From Frisingicoccus caecimuris (GTDB lineage Bacteria > Bacillota > Clostridia > Lachnospirales > Lachnospiraceae), in NCBI RefSeq assembly GCF_004340975.1, contig NZ_SLXA01000002.1, positions 1 to 64,000 on the forward strand: DNA of 64,000 nucleotides. Direction: 5' to 3'. The number at the start of each line of letters is the position of its first letter. Within the stretch, counting starts at the first letter, position 1. Under the pieces are notes generated by a model. That model was not told the DNA's origin. It did no database searches and saw only the letters and a list, made by a program, of their open reading frames with translations. Below, one piece after another: positions 41,286-50,512 of the stretch. The translations under genes were made by a program, and so were the position numbers.

Positions 41286-41744
41286 ATGAAATCTTCGAAA
41301 CAGGTTCAAATTGTGCGTCAGGCTTTACTCCTCCGTGAGAAAAACCAGTACACTCAATCCAGTCGCCGTTTACTGGTCGACAAAGGTTACAGCGACTGTT
41401 CTTCCTTTGTCTGGTGGATTTATCTTTCAACATTAAAAATTGATATCGGAATGGACACCCCGGAACAGATACTGTCTCTTAAAGGGTTGGATGTGGATTT
41501 TGGTGATATGGATACGCCTGACGCTGCCCGTTTGAAACCCGGAGACCTGCTTTTCTTTAAAGGCACCGATACTTCCCGACCCTTCCAGGTAGGACATGTG
41601 GAAATGTATCTTGGTCAGAAAAAGCTCATCGGCCATAATGACAACGGCCATCCCGGACCGACCGTTAAAAATCTGGACACCTTCTGCCGGGAACGCGCCA
41701 ATGCGGGACGTACTTATATCAAAACCCGTCGCTTTCTATTTTAA
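41286..41744 (+). CDS. NlpC/P60-family hydrolase, 152 aa
   Basis: This is a papain-like cysteine hydrolase acting on peptidoglycan peptides or similar bonds. The catalytic Cys is in GYSDCSSFVWW and the His in QVGHVEMYLG, with RLKPGDLLFF between. No signal peptide is visible, so it may act inside the cell or leave by another route. It is divergent from the DUF218 gene, and their starts are about 35 bases apart. Confidence 0.85.
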   Translation: MKSSKQVQIVRQALLLREKNQYTQSSRRLLVDKGYSDCSSFVWWIYLSTLKIDIGMDTPEQILSLKGLDVDFGDMDTPDAARLKPGDLLFFKGTDTSRPFQVGHVEMYLGQKKLIGHNDNGHPGPTVKNLDTFCRERANAGRTYIKTRRFLF

Positions 41745-41840
41745 TAATTTTTCAGGTCAAAGTAAATAATATCTTTATTTTTTAACAAAAATACTATATA
41801 ATACTAACTATATGTGATTAAAAAACAGGAAGGTGATTTT

Positions 41841-42095
41841 ATGAAGATCGGTAAATTTTTTAAATTTGTCATTAAAACATTGACCGCTGCCATTGCCGTT
41901 GGAAGTATCATCTATATCATTAAAGATATCATGGATAAAAAAGCTTCTGATAATTTCGATGACACCTGGGATGATGATTTAGACGAGGATTTTGACGATA
42001 TGTTTGACGATGAGGATTCCGAAGATGTCACCAGCACTCGTGAATATGTAAAAATGGATCCTTCTAAAATGTCTGCCGAAACCTGTGAAGAATAA
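41841..42095 (+). CDS. Small membrane protein with acidic tail, 84 aa
   Basis: The start at 41841 (MKIGKFFKFVIK) follows GGAAGGTG. A basic N-terminus and one membrane helix (about residues 10-30) precede a very acidic stretch (NFDDTWDDDLDEDFDDMFDD) and a short tail. This pattern is frequent in Clostridia as a small conserved membrane protein without known function. It lies 12 bases before the S1-domain gene. Confidence 0.75.
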   Translation: MKIGKFFKFVIKTLTAAIAVGSIIYIIKDIMDKKASDNFDDTWDDDLDEDFDDMFDDEDSEDVTSTREYVKMDPSKMSAETCEE

Positions 42096-42107
42096 TGAGG
42101 TGAAAAT

Positions 42108-42764
42108 ATGAGTGAATCAACAAAACGTGCTACAGAAGAAAAAATTTCATGGGAAGAATTACAGCAGATGATGGATGAGAACACCATTCTTTCTGTTCAG
42201 ATCAAAGGCGTTGTCAACGCCGGCGTCATCGCTTATGTTCAGGATGTCCGCGGATTTATTCCGGCTTCCCAGCTTTCCACAAGCTATGTCGAAGATTTAA
42301 ATGAATGGCTGAACAAAACCATCGATGTTAAGATCATTACCGTAGATGCCGAACAAAAACGTCTCGTTTTATCCGGTCGTGCTGCTCAGCAGGAAAAGGT
42401 TGCTGCTGAAAGAGCGGCGCAGATTGAAGCTATTTCTGTTGGTGATATCTTTGAAGGAACCGTTGAAAAAATCACTTCCTACGGTGCTTTCATCCGGCTT
42501 GAAAACAATTTGAGTGGTCTGGTACACATCTCTCAGATGAGCACCAAACGCATCAAAACGCCAAACGATGTTGTAGCTGTCGGCGATACTGTAAAAGTAA
42601 AAGTTATCCAGAAAAAAGAAGGCAAGCTCAGCCTCAGCATGAAAGCTCTGCTGACAGATGACACTGCTGAACCAAGATATGAAAGAGAATCCGTGCATTT
42701 CAAATCTGAAGGCGATGCGGCTACAAATCTTGGCGCTTTACTCGCCGGTATCAAACTGGATTAA
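42108..42764 (+). CDS. S1 RNA-binding domain protein, 218 aa
   Basis: Two S1-type OB folds: residues about 18-90 (VNAGVIAYVQDVRGFIPASQ) and about 107-180 (GDIFEGTVEKITSYGAFIRL, LSGLVHISQMS). It binds RNA and is related to the short ribosomal-protein-S1-like proteins of Firmicutes, which affect translation or RNA stability. It is likely cotranscribed with the upstream acidic membrane protein and ends at a terminator. Confidence 0.88.
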   Translation: MSESTKRATEEKISWEELQQMMDENTILSVQIKGVVNAGVIAYVQDVRGFIPASQLSTSYVEDLNEWLNKTIDVKIITVDAEQKRLVLSGRAAQQEKVAAERAAQIEAISVGDIFEGTVEKITSYGAFIRLENNLSGLVHISQMSTKRIKTPNDVVAVGDTVKVKVIQKKEGKLSLSMKALLTDDTAEPRYERESVHFKSEGDAATNLGALLAGIKLD

Positions 42765-42779
42765 ATAAAAGAATCAACA

Positions 42780-42830
42780 AAGGGCAGCTGCTCAGCTAAA
42801 AACATTTAGCCGATGAAGCCGCCCTTTTTT
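42780..42830 (+). terminator. Terminator after the S1-domain gene
   Basis: AAGGGC pairs with GCCCTT, with an inner GGCTAAA-like stem (GCTAAAaacaTTTAGC, 42794-42810), and TTTTTTC follows. Confidence 0.8.
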
Positions 42831-42848
42831 CTTTTGTGTATACCCTTA

Positions 42849-43577
42849 TTATCTGCCGCGTTTTCTTCCTTCGCTCAAAAAATGTTTGAACTTTTCCACC
42901 GAATCATTCAAAAGCAATTCTTCCGGAAAACCTGCTTCTTCAGCCACCTGGACAGCCTGGGTCAAATCTCCCACCATAAAACTGGCATGCGCATCCGTTG
43001 CCATGACCACAGGTACCTCATATTTCTTACACAAGCCCAGAATGACCCGGTCATTTTCACGGGCGTTGGTCCGGGAATTTAAAGGACTCATGGAATTGTT
43101 GTTCAATTCCACAATCTTCCCGTATTTCTTCGCCTCAACAATGACTTTCTCATAATCCAGTGGATAGCGTCCGTCGTCCGGATGCCCCAGAATATCCACA
43201 TAAGGGTTATGAATAACGCCCAACATGGCCGCCGTATTCTCCTCTGTGGACCCCGGTGTTATGCAGGGTGGATGGAGGCTTGCGATTCGAAGGTCTGTGC
43301 AATCCATATACCGCTCCGGCAAGTCTACCCGGCCCGTGTAATCCATAATATTTAATTCCACGCCAAACATCAACTCCAGGCCTTTCTGAAATCTCGGCAA
43401 TATTTTTAAATTATAAAAGTAAAAATCTTTACAGCTTCCCGGCATAGCCGGCGCATGCTCCGTGATTGCCAGAAGTTTCAGACCTTTTTCCACTGCCGCA
43501 TCGATCATTTCCGTAATCGTATTATAGGCATGACCGCTGGCCAGTGTGTGGGTGTGAGTATCCAACTCTATCTTCAT
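42849..43577 (-). CDS. PHP-domain phosphatase, YcdX family, 242 aa
   Basis: The start DTHTHTLASGHAYN holds the first metal ligands, then ITEHAPAMPGSC, LNIMDYTGRVDL, ASLHPPC, DILGHPDDGRYPLD and VMATDAHASF. YcdX-type PHP proteins are phosphatases with a trinuclear metal site. It overlaps the upstream OLD-type ATPase gene by four bases (ATGA), indicating coupling. Confidence 0.87.
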   Translation of the reverse strand: MKIELDTHTHTLASGHAYNTITEMIDAAVEKGLKLLAITEHAPAMPGSCKDFYFYNLKILPRFQKGLELMFGVELNIMDYTGRVDLPERYMDCTDLRIASLHPPCITPGSTEENTAAMLGVIHNPYVDILGHPDDGRYPLDYEKVIVEAKKYGKIVELNNNSMSPLNSRTNARENDRVILGLCKKYEVPVVMATDAHASFMVGDLTQAVQVAEEAGFPEELLLNDSVEKFKHFLSEGRKRGR

Positions 43578-45445
43578 AATGTCCCTTCCTTTACTCGATT
43601 TTCAAAATAAATAAATTGATCAATAGCATCCAGAATATCTTTAAACGTATCCCTCGGCGCCGTATCAATGTAGGCTTTTAAAATCTCATTTTCCCTTTTC
43701 TTATAACGGCCATAAAAAATATCGTAAAGATTATGTCCTCGCATATATATTTTGAATTCTTCCATATGCTCGCGGATATCCTCCGGACGTTGGATATCGA
43801 GGCCGGTCGCCTCAGTAAAATGCCTGCCGCTCTTTAAACGGTAAAGATATTCTTTCCACTTATCATACAGTATATCATAAAATTCTCCCACGCTGTCCAA
43901 AATTCCAATTTTTACCATGATATCCGGATTTAAAAAATAATTTTCAAAAGAATAGTATTTTAAAATAAGAACATTTCGCCGGGTCACCTTCGGCATCCTG
44001 TCCACATCCGTTACCCGGCATCTGTCATAATATCGGCAGAGCTGATTTGCCAGCACCTCCGGATCTTTACCGTCTCCGTCCCGGATCATAAGAAACTGGT
44101 CTTTCAGGTAAAGCTTGTTCATATATTTTAAATTCGCATAGGTTTTAATATTCGTACAACTATTCGTTGTGATGATCGCCATTCGATAAGGTTTCCCTTC
44201 CTCATCCAATATTTCGGAATAGTATTTATCCAGTAAAAGCGGCAGCCGACTTTTGTCCTGCTTTCCTTCAACAATAAAAACAAAATTGACGTTCATCAGA
44301 TCATTGGCCGTATAGCCCAGATCGTCGAGAATCTCATCTACATCCTCCGGCTTTTTCGCCGTTGAATACCACTCCTTATCCAAAACAATCTGACGAATCT
44401 GATTTGAGGTAAAGTTAAACAGCATATTCGGCGAATGGGTCGTAAAAATGACCTGATTCGTTTTGGACAGACGATACAAAATTTCCCCGGCAACCTTTTG
44501 AAGTCTCGGATGAAGGAATATTTCCGGATCTTCCATCAGAATAATGCATGAAAGCCGTTTTCCTCCATACATATAGGCCTCCAGCAGCGATAAAATATAA
44601 ATGCAGCGCATGCCTGTCCCCATCTGTGACAAAGGCATTTCCACATCCCGCTCCCGATTCCGCACAAAACCACTGACCTTACATATATCCGCCATATTTT
44701 CTGCCATATAATAATAGATATCTTCACTCTGGCCGCCGTTTTTGTGAAAGTAATCATTAACGCTCCGAGCAAAACGATTAAAATTTCCCTGATAAAGTTT
44801 ATATTCAAACAACCGGGCCGTCTCCAATACATTCAAATCAGCCGGCGTCTTCTGTTCAATCTTTCCGATACAATGAAAACAATGACGGCATTCCTTTCCT
44901 CCATCAAAAAGACAGCGGCCATCCCGAAGCCGTCCGGTCCATTCGCCCTCCTGGCATAAAAAAATATCATCCTGAATATCCTGAAAGTGACGCATACTGT
45001 CAATATAATAGAATTTGGGAACTACCTGGGCAATATAAACATTATTTTTCCGAATACCATCACTGTATCGCCGTTTTCCATTCCTATTGACAGTCAGCCG
45101 AAAACGAAGCAGCCCTGTCGTCTCATCGTAAGAAGGCAGCCGATTTTTAAATTCCCGGAGCCACAGATCATAACGTTTATAATTGCTGACGATACTATCC
45201 TCGTTAAACATATGCAGATCCTCATCGTCCAACTGCAAGTCCACATCAATCTCAATGTTTCCCCCATCCACATTAAAATCATTTTCATCAATCCGATATG
45301 TATCATCCAAAATACGCAGAGCATCCAGAATGATTGTCTTTCCCGTATTATTTTTCCCAACCAGAATCAGAACATTTTCAATATCTTCAATCTCCATATC
45401 CCGAATCGATTTAAAATCTTGAATCCGAAGTCGATTTAATCGCAT
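43574..45445 (-). CDS. OLD-family ATP-dependent endonuclease-like protein, 623 aa
   Basis: The N-terminal ATPase has Walker A GKNNTGKT (residues 30-37) after LNRLRIQDFKSIRD; signature-like PLSQMGTGMRCIY; Walker B ILMEDPEIFLHPR; and the H-loop FTTHSPN. A C-terminal TOPRIM region begins at VFIVEGKQDKSRL. A four-Cys insert (CRHCFHCIG) lies around residue 165. OLD proteins are nucleases involved in DNA metabolism or phage defence. Here it is paired with a PHP phosphatase; a defence role is possible but not shown. Confidence 0.85.
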   Translation of the reverse strand: MRLNRLRIQDFKSIRDMEIEDIENVLILVGKNNTGKTIILDALRILDDTYRIDENDFNVDGGNIEIDVDLQLDDEDLHMFNEDSIVSNYKRYDLWLREFKNRLPSYDETTGLLRFRLTVNRNGKRRYSDGIRKNNVYIAQVVPKFYYIDSMRHFQDIQDDIFLCQEGEWTGRLRDGRCLFDGGKECRHCFHCIGKIEQKTPADLNVLETARLFEYKLYQGNFNRFARSVNDYFHKNGGQSEDIYYYMAENMADICKVSGFVRNRERDVEMPLSQMGTGMRCIYILSLLEAYMYGGKRLSCIILMEDPEIFLHPRLQKVAGEILYRLSKTNQVIFTTHSPNMLFNFTSNQIRQIVLDKEWYSTAKKPEDVDEILDDLGYTANDLMNVNFVFIVEGKQDKSRLPLLLDKYYSEILDEEGKPYRMAIITTNSCTNIKTYANLKYMNKLYLKDQFLMIRDGDGKDPEVLANQLCRYYDRCRVTDVDRMPKVTRRNVLILKYYSFENYFLNPDIMVKIGILDSVGEFYDILYDKWKEYLYRLKSGRHFTEATGLDIQRPEDIREHMEEFKIYMRGHNLYDIFYGRYKKRENEILKAYIDTAPRDTFKDILDAIDQFIYFENRVKEGTL

Positions 45446-45526
45446 ACAATCCCCCCTGTCTATCGAACGCGCCCGGGCGCAGGAGGAATTTTCCCCTGTG
45501 TAAAAGCGCCCGGTGCCAATGCTTTA

Positions 45527-46083
45527 TCATTTTGAGAACTGAGTCGTTACAAGTGCATCATAATCCACCCGTTGTTCAAGAACTCCAGCTTCCTCCAGAA
45601 TATTTTGCAGGAGTTCAAAAGCCTCCTCTGTAAAAATAGTATCCGTTTTCCAGGTATCCTGGCTATGATATCTTTCCACGATTGTTTTCAGCGTATCATC
45701 ATCGGTTTCTTCAAACTGTGGCTGAATGACTTTCGCAATTTCCTCGCTGCTGTGGCTGTTCACATAGTCCAGTCCCTTTTGGATACCCCGGGTAAAGCTT
45801 TGGATGATCTCCGGATGTTCCTTCATATAAGAACCAAGGGCGGAGAAACAGGTATACGGCACATAGCCCGAATCCACACCAAGAGATGCGATAACATAGC
45901 CGGAACCGTCTTTTTCAATGCCTGTCGCATGAGGTTCAAATTCCACTGTATAATCTCCGGTGCCTCCGACGAAAGCCTCTGCTGTCACGCCAAAATCAAT
46001 ATTCTGGATAATGGTCAGATCCGTTGTCGGGTCTATACCATTCATCTTCAGAATATACTCAAAAACCATCTGCGGCATACCGC
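45527..46083 (-). pseudogene. ABC substrate-binding protein gene, 3' part (split by element 2)
   Basis: This part encodes 185 residues from GGMPQMVFEYILKMNG to TTQFSK, the C-terminal lobe of an NMT1/THI5-type (ThiY/SsuA-like) substrate-binding protein. The 5' part is at 53390-53817. Joining them at the shared GG gives codon 143 as GGC and a continuous 327-residue protein. No ribosome site precedes this fragment, so it is unlikely to be translated alone. No permease or ATPase gene for the transporter lies nearby. Confidence 0.9.
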
Positions 46084-48008
46084 CTTACGCCACCATTACA
46101 ATGTAAATAATCGTTCGATAATTGTTCAGAAGTCATTTGAGTCGGCAAATCCGGCAGATATTGATGCATCAATACCGTAATCTCTTCTTTTGTTTTCACA
46201 ATATTGTAAGGTTTCAGCGAATTATCCATATCTTCCAAAATTCCCAATTCTTTCATCAGATTGATATAAGGCAAGATACTTTGTTTCGTTTTCTTAAATC
46301 CCAATGCTGTGATATGTTCTGACAAATATTTTGCAGATGTATATCCACGTTCCTCTTCTATAATCAACTTCATTACAAGAGCGATTACGGTATTTTCCCG
46401 GCGATTCATCTCATCAGCAGGACTGTAATTAATTAAATCAGACAAACCATATTTTAAAGTGATTTCCGGCATTCCCTCTTTATCTACGTCTATTCTCTCA
46501 ATCAACAGTTCAATATCTCTTCGGTCAAGAGTTCCACCTGCAATGATTTTATCAACTACATCCAATGCGTTTCTCAATTTGTCCTTTACATCCGGCGTTT
46601 CTATAGTAGTTTCATTCAGTTCTTTTTCCTGCATCTCCAAACCATGAATCTGCGCCAGTAGATCCTTTTGCATGGAATCATAGGTTTCATGGATCAAATC
46701 CTCATTTTCAGATGCTATGGATAAATCTTTTATTTTTTGTGTTAAAAGTACCTTTAGTTGATTTTTTCGGTTTTGAATTTCTTCCTGAATGTCCTGTCGT
46801 TTTTCTGCCAGCGTTTTCTTTTCTGCCTCAAAGTCCCTCATATCATATGTGGAAATTACTTCACAAAGCGCTTCTCTGCATAGTTTAATATAATTCAGCA
46901 CATCTTCCATCAAATCATGTTCCTCAATCAGATGCGCTTTCTCACAATACCGCCTGCCTTTCGTATTATAGGTAGTACAAATATAATATTTTCTTTCTCT
47001 TCTGGATGTTTGACGCTTAATCGGTGTCAAACGACTTCCACAATCTTTACAAAACAAACAGCTTCCAAAAGGATTGGGAATTTCTGAACCGATCCATTCC
47101 CCCCTGCTTCCACGATAATTTGTGCGATTACGCTTTTCCTTTAATTCCTGTACAAGAGAAAAAGTGGCTTTATCAATAATTGCCGGATGATGATCTTCAA
47201 AAATACACTGTTCTTCTTTTGGAACACGTTTATCCTTTCCATGTACTGTATTTCTGGCACGTTTTCGCAAACGAAAAGTTCCAATGTAAAAATCATTATC
47301 TAATAATTCCTTCACCATGCTGTCAGACCAAATGGCTGCAACTTTCTTTTTGCTTATGCGACCTTCTTCAATTTCTCGTTCTCGCTGTACCATAGAAGGC
47401 GTTGGGATACCCTGGTCGGTCAAATAATTTGCTATTTTGCGATAACCGGATCCGGAGATATAAAGATCGTAAACCATTTTGATAAATTCTGCCTCTTTGG
47501 GAACGATTTTGATGATACTTTTGTCTTTCGTATCCCGACAATATCCGAAAGGTGGTTTTGTCATAAGAGTGCCTTCTTTTTGTCTAGCTCCGATCGCTCT
47601 TTTGATTTTCTTACTGGTATCTTTTACATAACGCTCATTGAACCATGTTTTAATTCCAATGGTGTCGTCGCTGGAATCGAAAGAATCATAATTATCATCA
47701 ATGACAATGAGATGTTTTCCCCGTTCCTGAAATTCATCCAAAAGCAAAAGAACCTTCGCATTATGTCTGCCAAGACGAGAGAAATCTTTCACATATACGG
47801 TATCAATATCTTTATCCAGATCAGCCATCAACTGCCTAAATCCCGGTCTGTCAAAAATATAACCTGACACTCCGTCATCTTCATACCATCGATCAATAAC
47901 CATTCCATGGTCAGATGCATACTGATTGATAATTAACTTCTGATTTTCTATAGAAACATAATTTCGCTTATCGTCATCTCTTGAAAGACGCACATAACCT
48001 GCATTCAT
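46059..48008 (-). CDS. Large serine recombinase of element 2, 649 aa in the integrated state
   Basis: The resolvase domain begins AGYVRLSRDDD (catalytic Ser9) and has YVKDFSRLGRHNAKV. A recombinase domain (about 160-280) and a zinc ribbon (CLFCKDCGSRL, CTTYNTKGRRYC) follow, then a coiled coil (about 390-470) and a C-terminal region of about 170 residues. The last eight codons (RYAADGF and stop) lie in the interrupted chromosomal gene beyond the crossover GG at 46083-46084. In the circular element the frame would continue WHTYINVNLES... to a stop at 53291, adding 32 residues in place of these. Confidence 0.92.
   Translation of the reverse strand: MNAGYVRLSRDDDKRNYVSIENQKLIINQYASDHGMVIDRWYEDDGVSGYIFDRPGFRQLMADLDKDIDTVYVKDFSRLGRHNAKVLLLLDEFQERGKHLIVIDDNYDSFDSSDDTIGIKTWFNERYVKDTSKKIKRAIGARQKEGTLMTKPPFGYCRDTKDKSIIKIVPKEAEFIKMVYDLYISGSGYRKIANYLTDQGIPTPSMVQREREIEEGRISKKKVAAIWSDSMVKELLDNDFYIGTFRLRKRARNTVHGKDKRVPKEEQCIFEDHHPAIIDKATFSLVQELKEKRNRTNYRGSRGEWIGSEIPNPFGSCLFCKDCGSRLTPIKRQTSRRERKYYICTTYNTKGRRYCEKAHLIEEHDLMEDVLNYIKLCREALCEVISTYDMRDFEAEKKTLAEKRQDIQEEIQNRKNQLKVLLTQKIKDLSIASENEDLIHETYDSMQKDLLAQIHGLEMQEKELNETTIETPDVKDKLRNALDVVDKIIAGGTLDRRDIELLIERIDVDKEGMPEITLKYGLSDLINYSPADEMNRRENTVIALVMKLIIEEERGYTSAKYLSEHITALGFKKTKQSILPYINLMKELGILEDMDNSLKPYNIVKTKEEITVLMHQYLPDLPTQMTSEQLSNDYLHCNGGVRRYAADGF
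46074..46110. other. Left attachment junction of element 2
   Basis: Chromosomal side GCGGCATACCG, core CC (GG on the gene strand, 46083-46084), then element side TTACGCCACCATTACAATG followed by TAAA. The element arm CAATGTAAA is the inverted partner of TTTACATTG at the right junction (53367-53375). Confidence 0.8.
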
Positions 48009-48226
48009 ACTCTTACCCTTTCTGAAATATTTATCATAGAATAATGTAATATAATTATATATTAAAAAATCATTTTCGTAAACGGAGTCTCATATAAACT
48101 TTATATACAATTTTCGATCATCCACATAACCACTGTACTTTCGGACCTTTTGAAGTATATCGAAACACTCATTTTACCACGAATTTACCACGATTGAATG
48201 AGCCTTGATATATAAAACAGCACTAA

Positions 48227-48257
48227 AAAGCAGTCAGTCGTAAAGACCAACTGCTTT
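48227..48257 (-). terminator. Hairpin upstream of recombinase gene
   Basis: AAAGCAGT pairs with ACTGCTTT. It lies after the tiny leftward genes and before the recombinase promoter region, so it would end the regulator transcript. Confidence 0.55.
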
Positions 48258-48298
48258 GTGTGTATGGATATTAAATTTTGTTAGAATCTATTAGTGCC

Positions 48299-48376
48299 CT
48301 AAATCTTAAATACTAATATAGCTTTATCTGTTCCGACCATAGACATAGTTACTAATTTATATCCTTTGTTCAGCAT
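48299..48376 (-). CDS. Possible 25-aa peptide
   Basis: MLNKGYKLVTMSMVGTDKAI... is a 25-residue frame with GGAGAGGAA just before the ATG. It follows the 39-aa gene and the XRE regulator in the same direction. Size and place would fit a small regulatory peptide, but this rests on the ribosome site only. Confidence 0.3.
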   Translation of the reverse strand: MLNKGYKLVTMSMVGTDKAILVFKI

Positions 48377-48414
48377 TTCCTCTCCTTATTTGATTTTAGA
48401 GCAAATAGAATTTA

Positions 48415-48534
48415 CTATTGTTTCTTTTCTTCTTTTTTTCTTCTTTTTTTATTCTTTCTATCCCACCAAGTACCTGCTAATGAACAACTTCCGCCCATAA
48501 CTATAAAGCCAATCATAATAAGCCAAAATTCCAT
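48415..48534 (-). CDS. Single-pass membrane microprotein, 39 aa
   Basis: MEFWLIMIGFIVMGGSCSLA forms one membrane helix, followed by GTWWDRKN and a very basic tail (KKRRKKEEKKQ). A GGAGGG ribosome site precedes the ATG. It lies 15 bases after the XRE/membrane regulator, so the two are probably cotranscribed. No family is recognised. Confidence 0.55.
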   Translation of the reverse strand: MEFWLIMIGFIVMGGSCSLAGTWWDRKNKKRRKKEEKKQ

Positions 48535-48549
48535 GATTTTCCCTCCGTT

Positions 48550-49137
48550 TTAATTTGTTAAATACTGACAAATAAAAATTACAACAAAACATATAATAAG
48601 TGCGATTGCACCTGCAATGAATGCAAATATGATTTTTTGATAATTTCTTTTTCCTATTTCTTGTTGTGTTTCATCATGCGTTAATTGTTTTTCGTCAATA
48701 AATGCCAAAATTTCTTTATAGGTTTGAATATCATATCTCTTTTTGAATTTTTCAATCTTACATGCCGTATAGAGCGTTATTGCGAACAAGCATAACCAGA
48801 TAACAATTCCTATATTTCCCTTAATACTAAATAAAGGATAGGCACTTACGGCTACAACTATTAATTCAATTAGGAAAACTACACTTATCACATTAAACTT
48901 TTTAATTGTTGCTTTTTCTACAATTTCCCTCATCTCCTTTATATCTTCTTTTATAAAATTATCTAAAGACACATTGAAGATATTAGATAAAGTAATTAAA
49001 CTTTTAATATCTGGACAACTTTTATTTGTTTCCCAATTAGAAATTGTTTGTCTTGAAACAAATATTTTAAGAGCCAGCTCTTCTTGAGAAATTTTTTGTT
49101 GTTCCCTAAATTTCTTGATTTGTAATCCAATATCCAT
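48550..49137 (-). CDS. XRE regulator with membrane domain, 195 aa
   Basis: The N-terminal HTH is REQQKISQEELALKIFVSRQ plus TISNWETNKSCPD (residues about 10-60). Four hydrophobic segments in two pairs follow from residue 80 to the end. This fused architecture (HTH plus membrane helices) is common in Firmicutes. It is likely to repress itself through the GTCAAA/TTTGAC palindrome 46 bases upstream. Its targets inside the element are unknown. Confidence 0.85.
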   Translation of the reverse strand: MDIGLQIKKFREQQKISQEELALKIFVSRQTISNWETNKSCPDIKSLITLSNIFNVSLDNFIKEDIKEMREIVEKATIKKFNVISVVFLIELIVVAVSAYPLFSIKGNIGIVIWLCLFAITLYTACKIEKFKKRYDIQTYKEILAFIDEKQLTHDETQQEIGKRNYQKIIFAFIAGAIALIICFVVIFICQYLTN

Positions 49138-49182
49138 CTTGAATCTTCTCCTTTATTGTATCTGAATATAGCTATTTTGTCT

Positions 49183-49198
49183 GTCAAAAGCCTTTGAC
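49183..49198. promoter_or_regulatory. Palindrome upstream of the XRE/membrane regulator
   Basis: GTCAAAAGCCTTTGAC has GTCAAA/TTTGAC arms. A further half-site (TTGTCAAAA) lies at 49215-49222. The spacing to the regulator start fits an operator; binding is inferred. The rest of 49200-49432 shows no gene. Confidence 0.45.
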
Positions 49199-49432
49199 AT
49201 TGCCCTTTTTCCCTTGTCAAAATAGTTTTACATGGTTTAGAATAGAACTTTTCAACTAATTATACTTGGTTTTATATATAAGTTACAAGAAAAATATGAT
49301 CTTATATTTATTTTTTCGGTTGTTCTCTGTATCGGTTTACCCCTCGCATTTTCTTATGTACTTTCATCATGCGTTCTATTTTTGACGCTATATTAACTAC
49401 TTAAGCAAGAGAATGTCTCCCGCCCATAGAAA

Positions 49433-49630
49433 TTACTGATTGATTTCTTTTATATGGTTTCGAATCAATGCTTTTATTCCATTATGTATATTTTTATCCG
49501 GCTGCCCATCTGCAAATGTGACAACCCGAAAACCTATTTTCCTATATTTCTCCTTATCTGCCTCAAAGTCTTCTGATGACGTATAATCTGTTCGCCACAG
49601 GTAATACGTAGGTTTCTGCAGAACTATCAC
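49433..49630 (-). CDS. Small mobile-element protein, 65 aa
   Basis: It probably starts at GTG 49630 (IVLQKPTYYLWRTDYTSSED) after an AGAAAGAGT site. The sequence RKIGFRVVTFADGQPDKNIHNGIKALIRNH suggests a small alpha/beta protein. I recall similar proteins beside DnaC-like genes in Clostridial elements, without known function. It lies 39 bases after the DnaC-like gene. Confidence 0.6.
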   Translation of the reverse strand: MIVLQKPTYYLWRTDYTSSEDFEADKEKYRKIGFRVVTFADGQPDKNIHNGIKALIRNHIKEINQ

Positions 49631-49669
49631 ACTCTTTCTATTTCTGATGTCTATACTAAGATATAAACA

Positions 49670-50512
49670 TCAGATTGTTTTTGTGCCTGTCTGCTCTATA
49701 ATATTTTCAGTCTGACTTGATTCGGCAGTAGCGAAAAAGGTTTTCATTTTCCCCATTTTTTCATGGGCAATATCACTCCGATAGCTAGAACCGCCGACAT
49801 ATAACGGAACACACATTTCCAAAATACGATCATAAATTCGTTTCTTTTCTATGTTCGTTTCTTCTTTTAATTGTTTTATCGGAAGATTGGTAGTTACGAT
49901 TAATGGTCTGCCGGAGCGATATCTTCGGTCAATTACACTGAATACAATTCCAAGAGCATACTCAGAACTTCGTTCTGTGCCAAGATCATCCAAAATTAAA
50001 AGTTCATATCGTGCCAAAGCATTGATATATTCTGTTTTATCCTCTAATGGAAACATATCATCAATAATTGTATTAAAATTTGTCATTTTCACAGTAATTT
50101 CCCGATTCAAAAGTGCGTTGGCAATGCAACAGGCTATGTAACTCTTTCCGGTTCCTATTGGTCCCCACAAGAGAAAACCAATATGATTTTTCTTCATATC
50201 ATTCCAGTTTGCTGTGTATTCTTTGGCCTTCTCGATGGTGGTAGTCTTTTCTGCCAGTTCAAAATTCCAATCATACATTCGTGGTTCTTCAAAACAGATT
50301 TTTCTATTTCTTTCCACTAATTCGCGGTGTTCTCTTTCTTTATATGCCTTTTCCTCTACTTCACGCTTTTGACGGATACATGCACATTGTCTAAAATGTT
50401 TTTTCATACCAAGAATACTGTCTGGAGGGAAAAATGCCTCTACAGGTTCTCCACAAATCTTGCAATATGCTAATCCATCTGCACCTAAATATGTGTTTTC
50501 CTGATTTATCAT
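49670..50512 (-). CDS. DnaC/IstB-like ATP-binding protein of element 2, 280 aa
   Basis: A homologue of the element 1 protein. The N-terminal Cys motifs are YCKICGEPVEAFFP and CACIRQ. Walker A is GPIGTGKS, Walker B is LLILDDLG, the sensor is VTTNLPIKQL, and a KKRIYDRILEMC stretch follows. It probably loads a helicase at the element's origin with the RepA_N-like protein. It overlaps that gene by four bases. Confidence 0.87.
   Translation of the reverse strand: MINQENTYLGADGLAYCKICGEPVEAFFPPDSILGMKKHFRQCACIRQKREVEEKAYKEREHRELVERNRKICFEEPRMYDWNFELAEKTTTIEKAKEYTANWNDMKKNHIGFLLWGPIGTGKSYIACCIANALLNREITVKMTNFNTIIDDMFPLEDKTEYINALARYELLILDDLGTERSSEYALGIVFSVIDRRYRSGRPLIVTTNLPIKQLKEETNIEKKRIYDRILEMCVPLYVGGSSYRSDIAHEKMGKMKTFFATAESSQTENIIEQTGTKTI

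Noticed and set aside
43574-45445. OLD ATPase plus PHP phosphatase as a new defence pair
   Set aside because: The coupling is clear, but YcdX-type PHP enzymes are general metabolic phosphatases and the pair sits among housekeeping genes; nothing specific points to defence.
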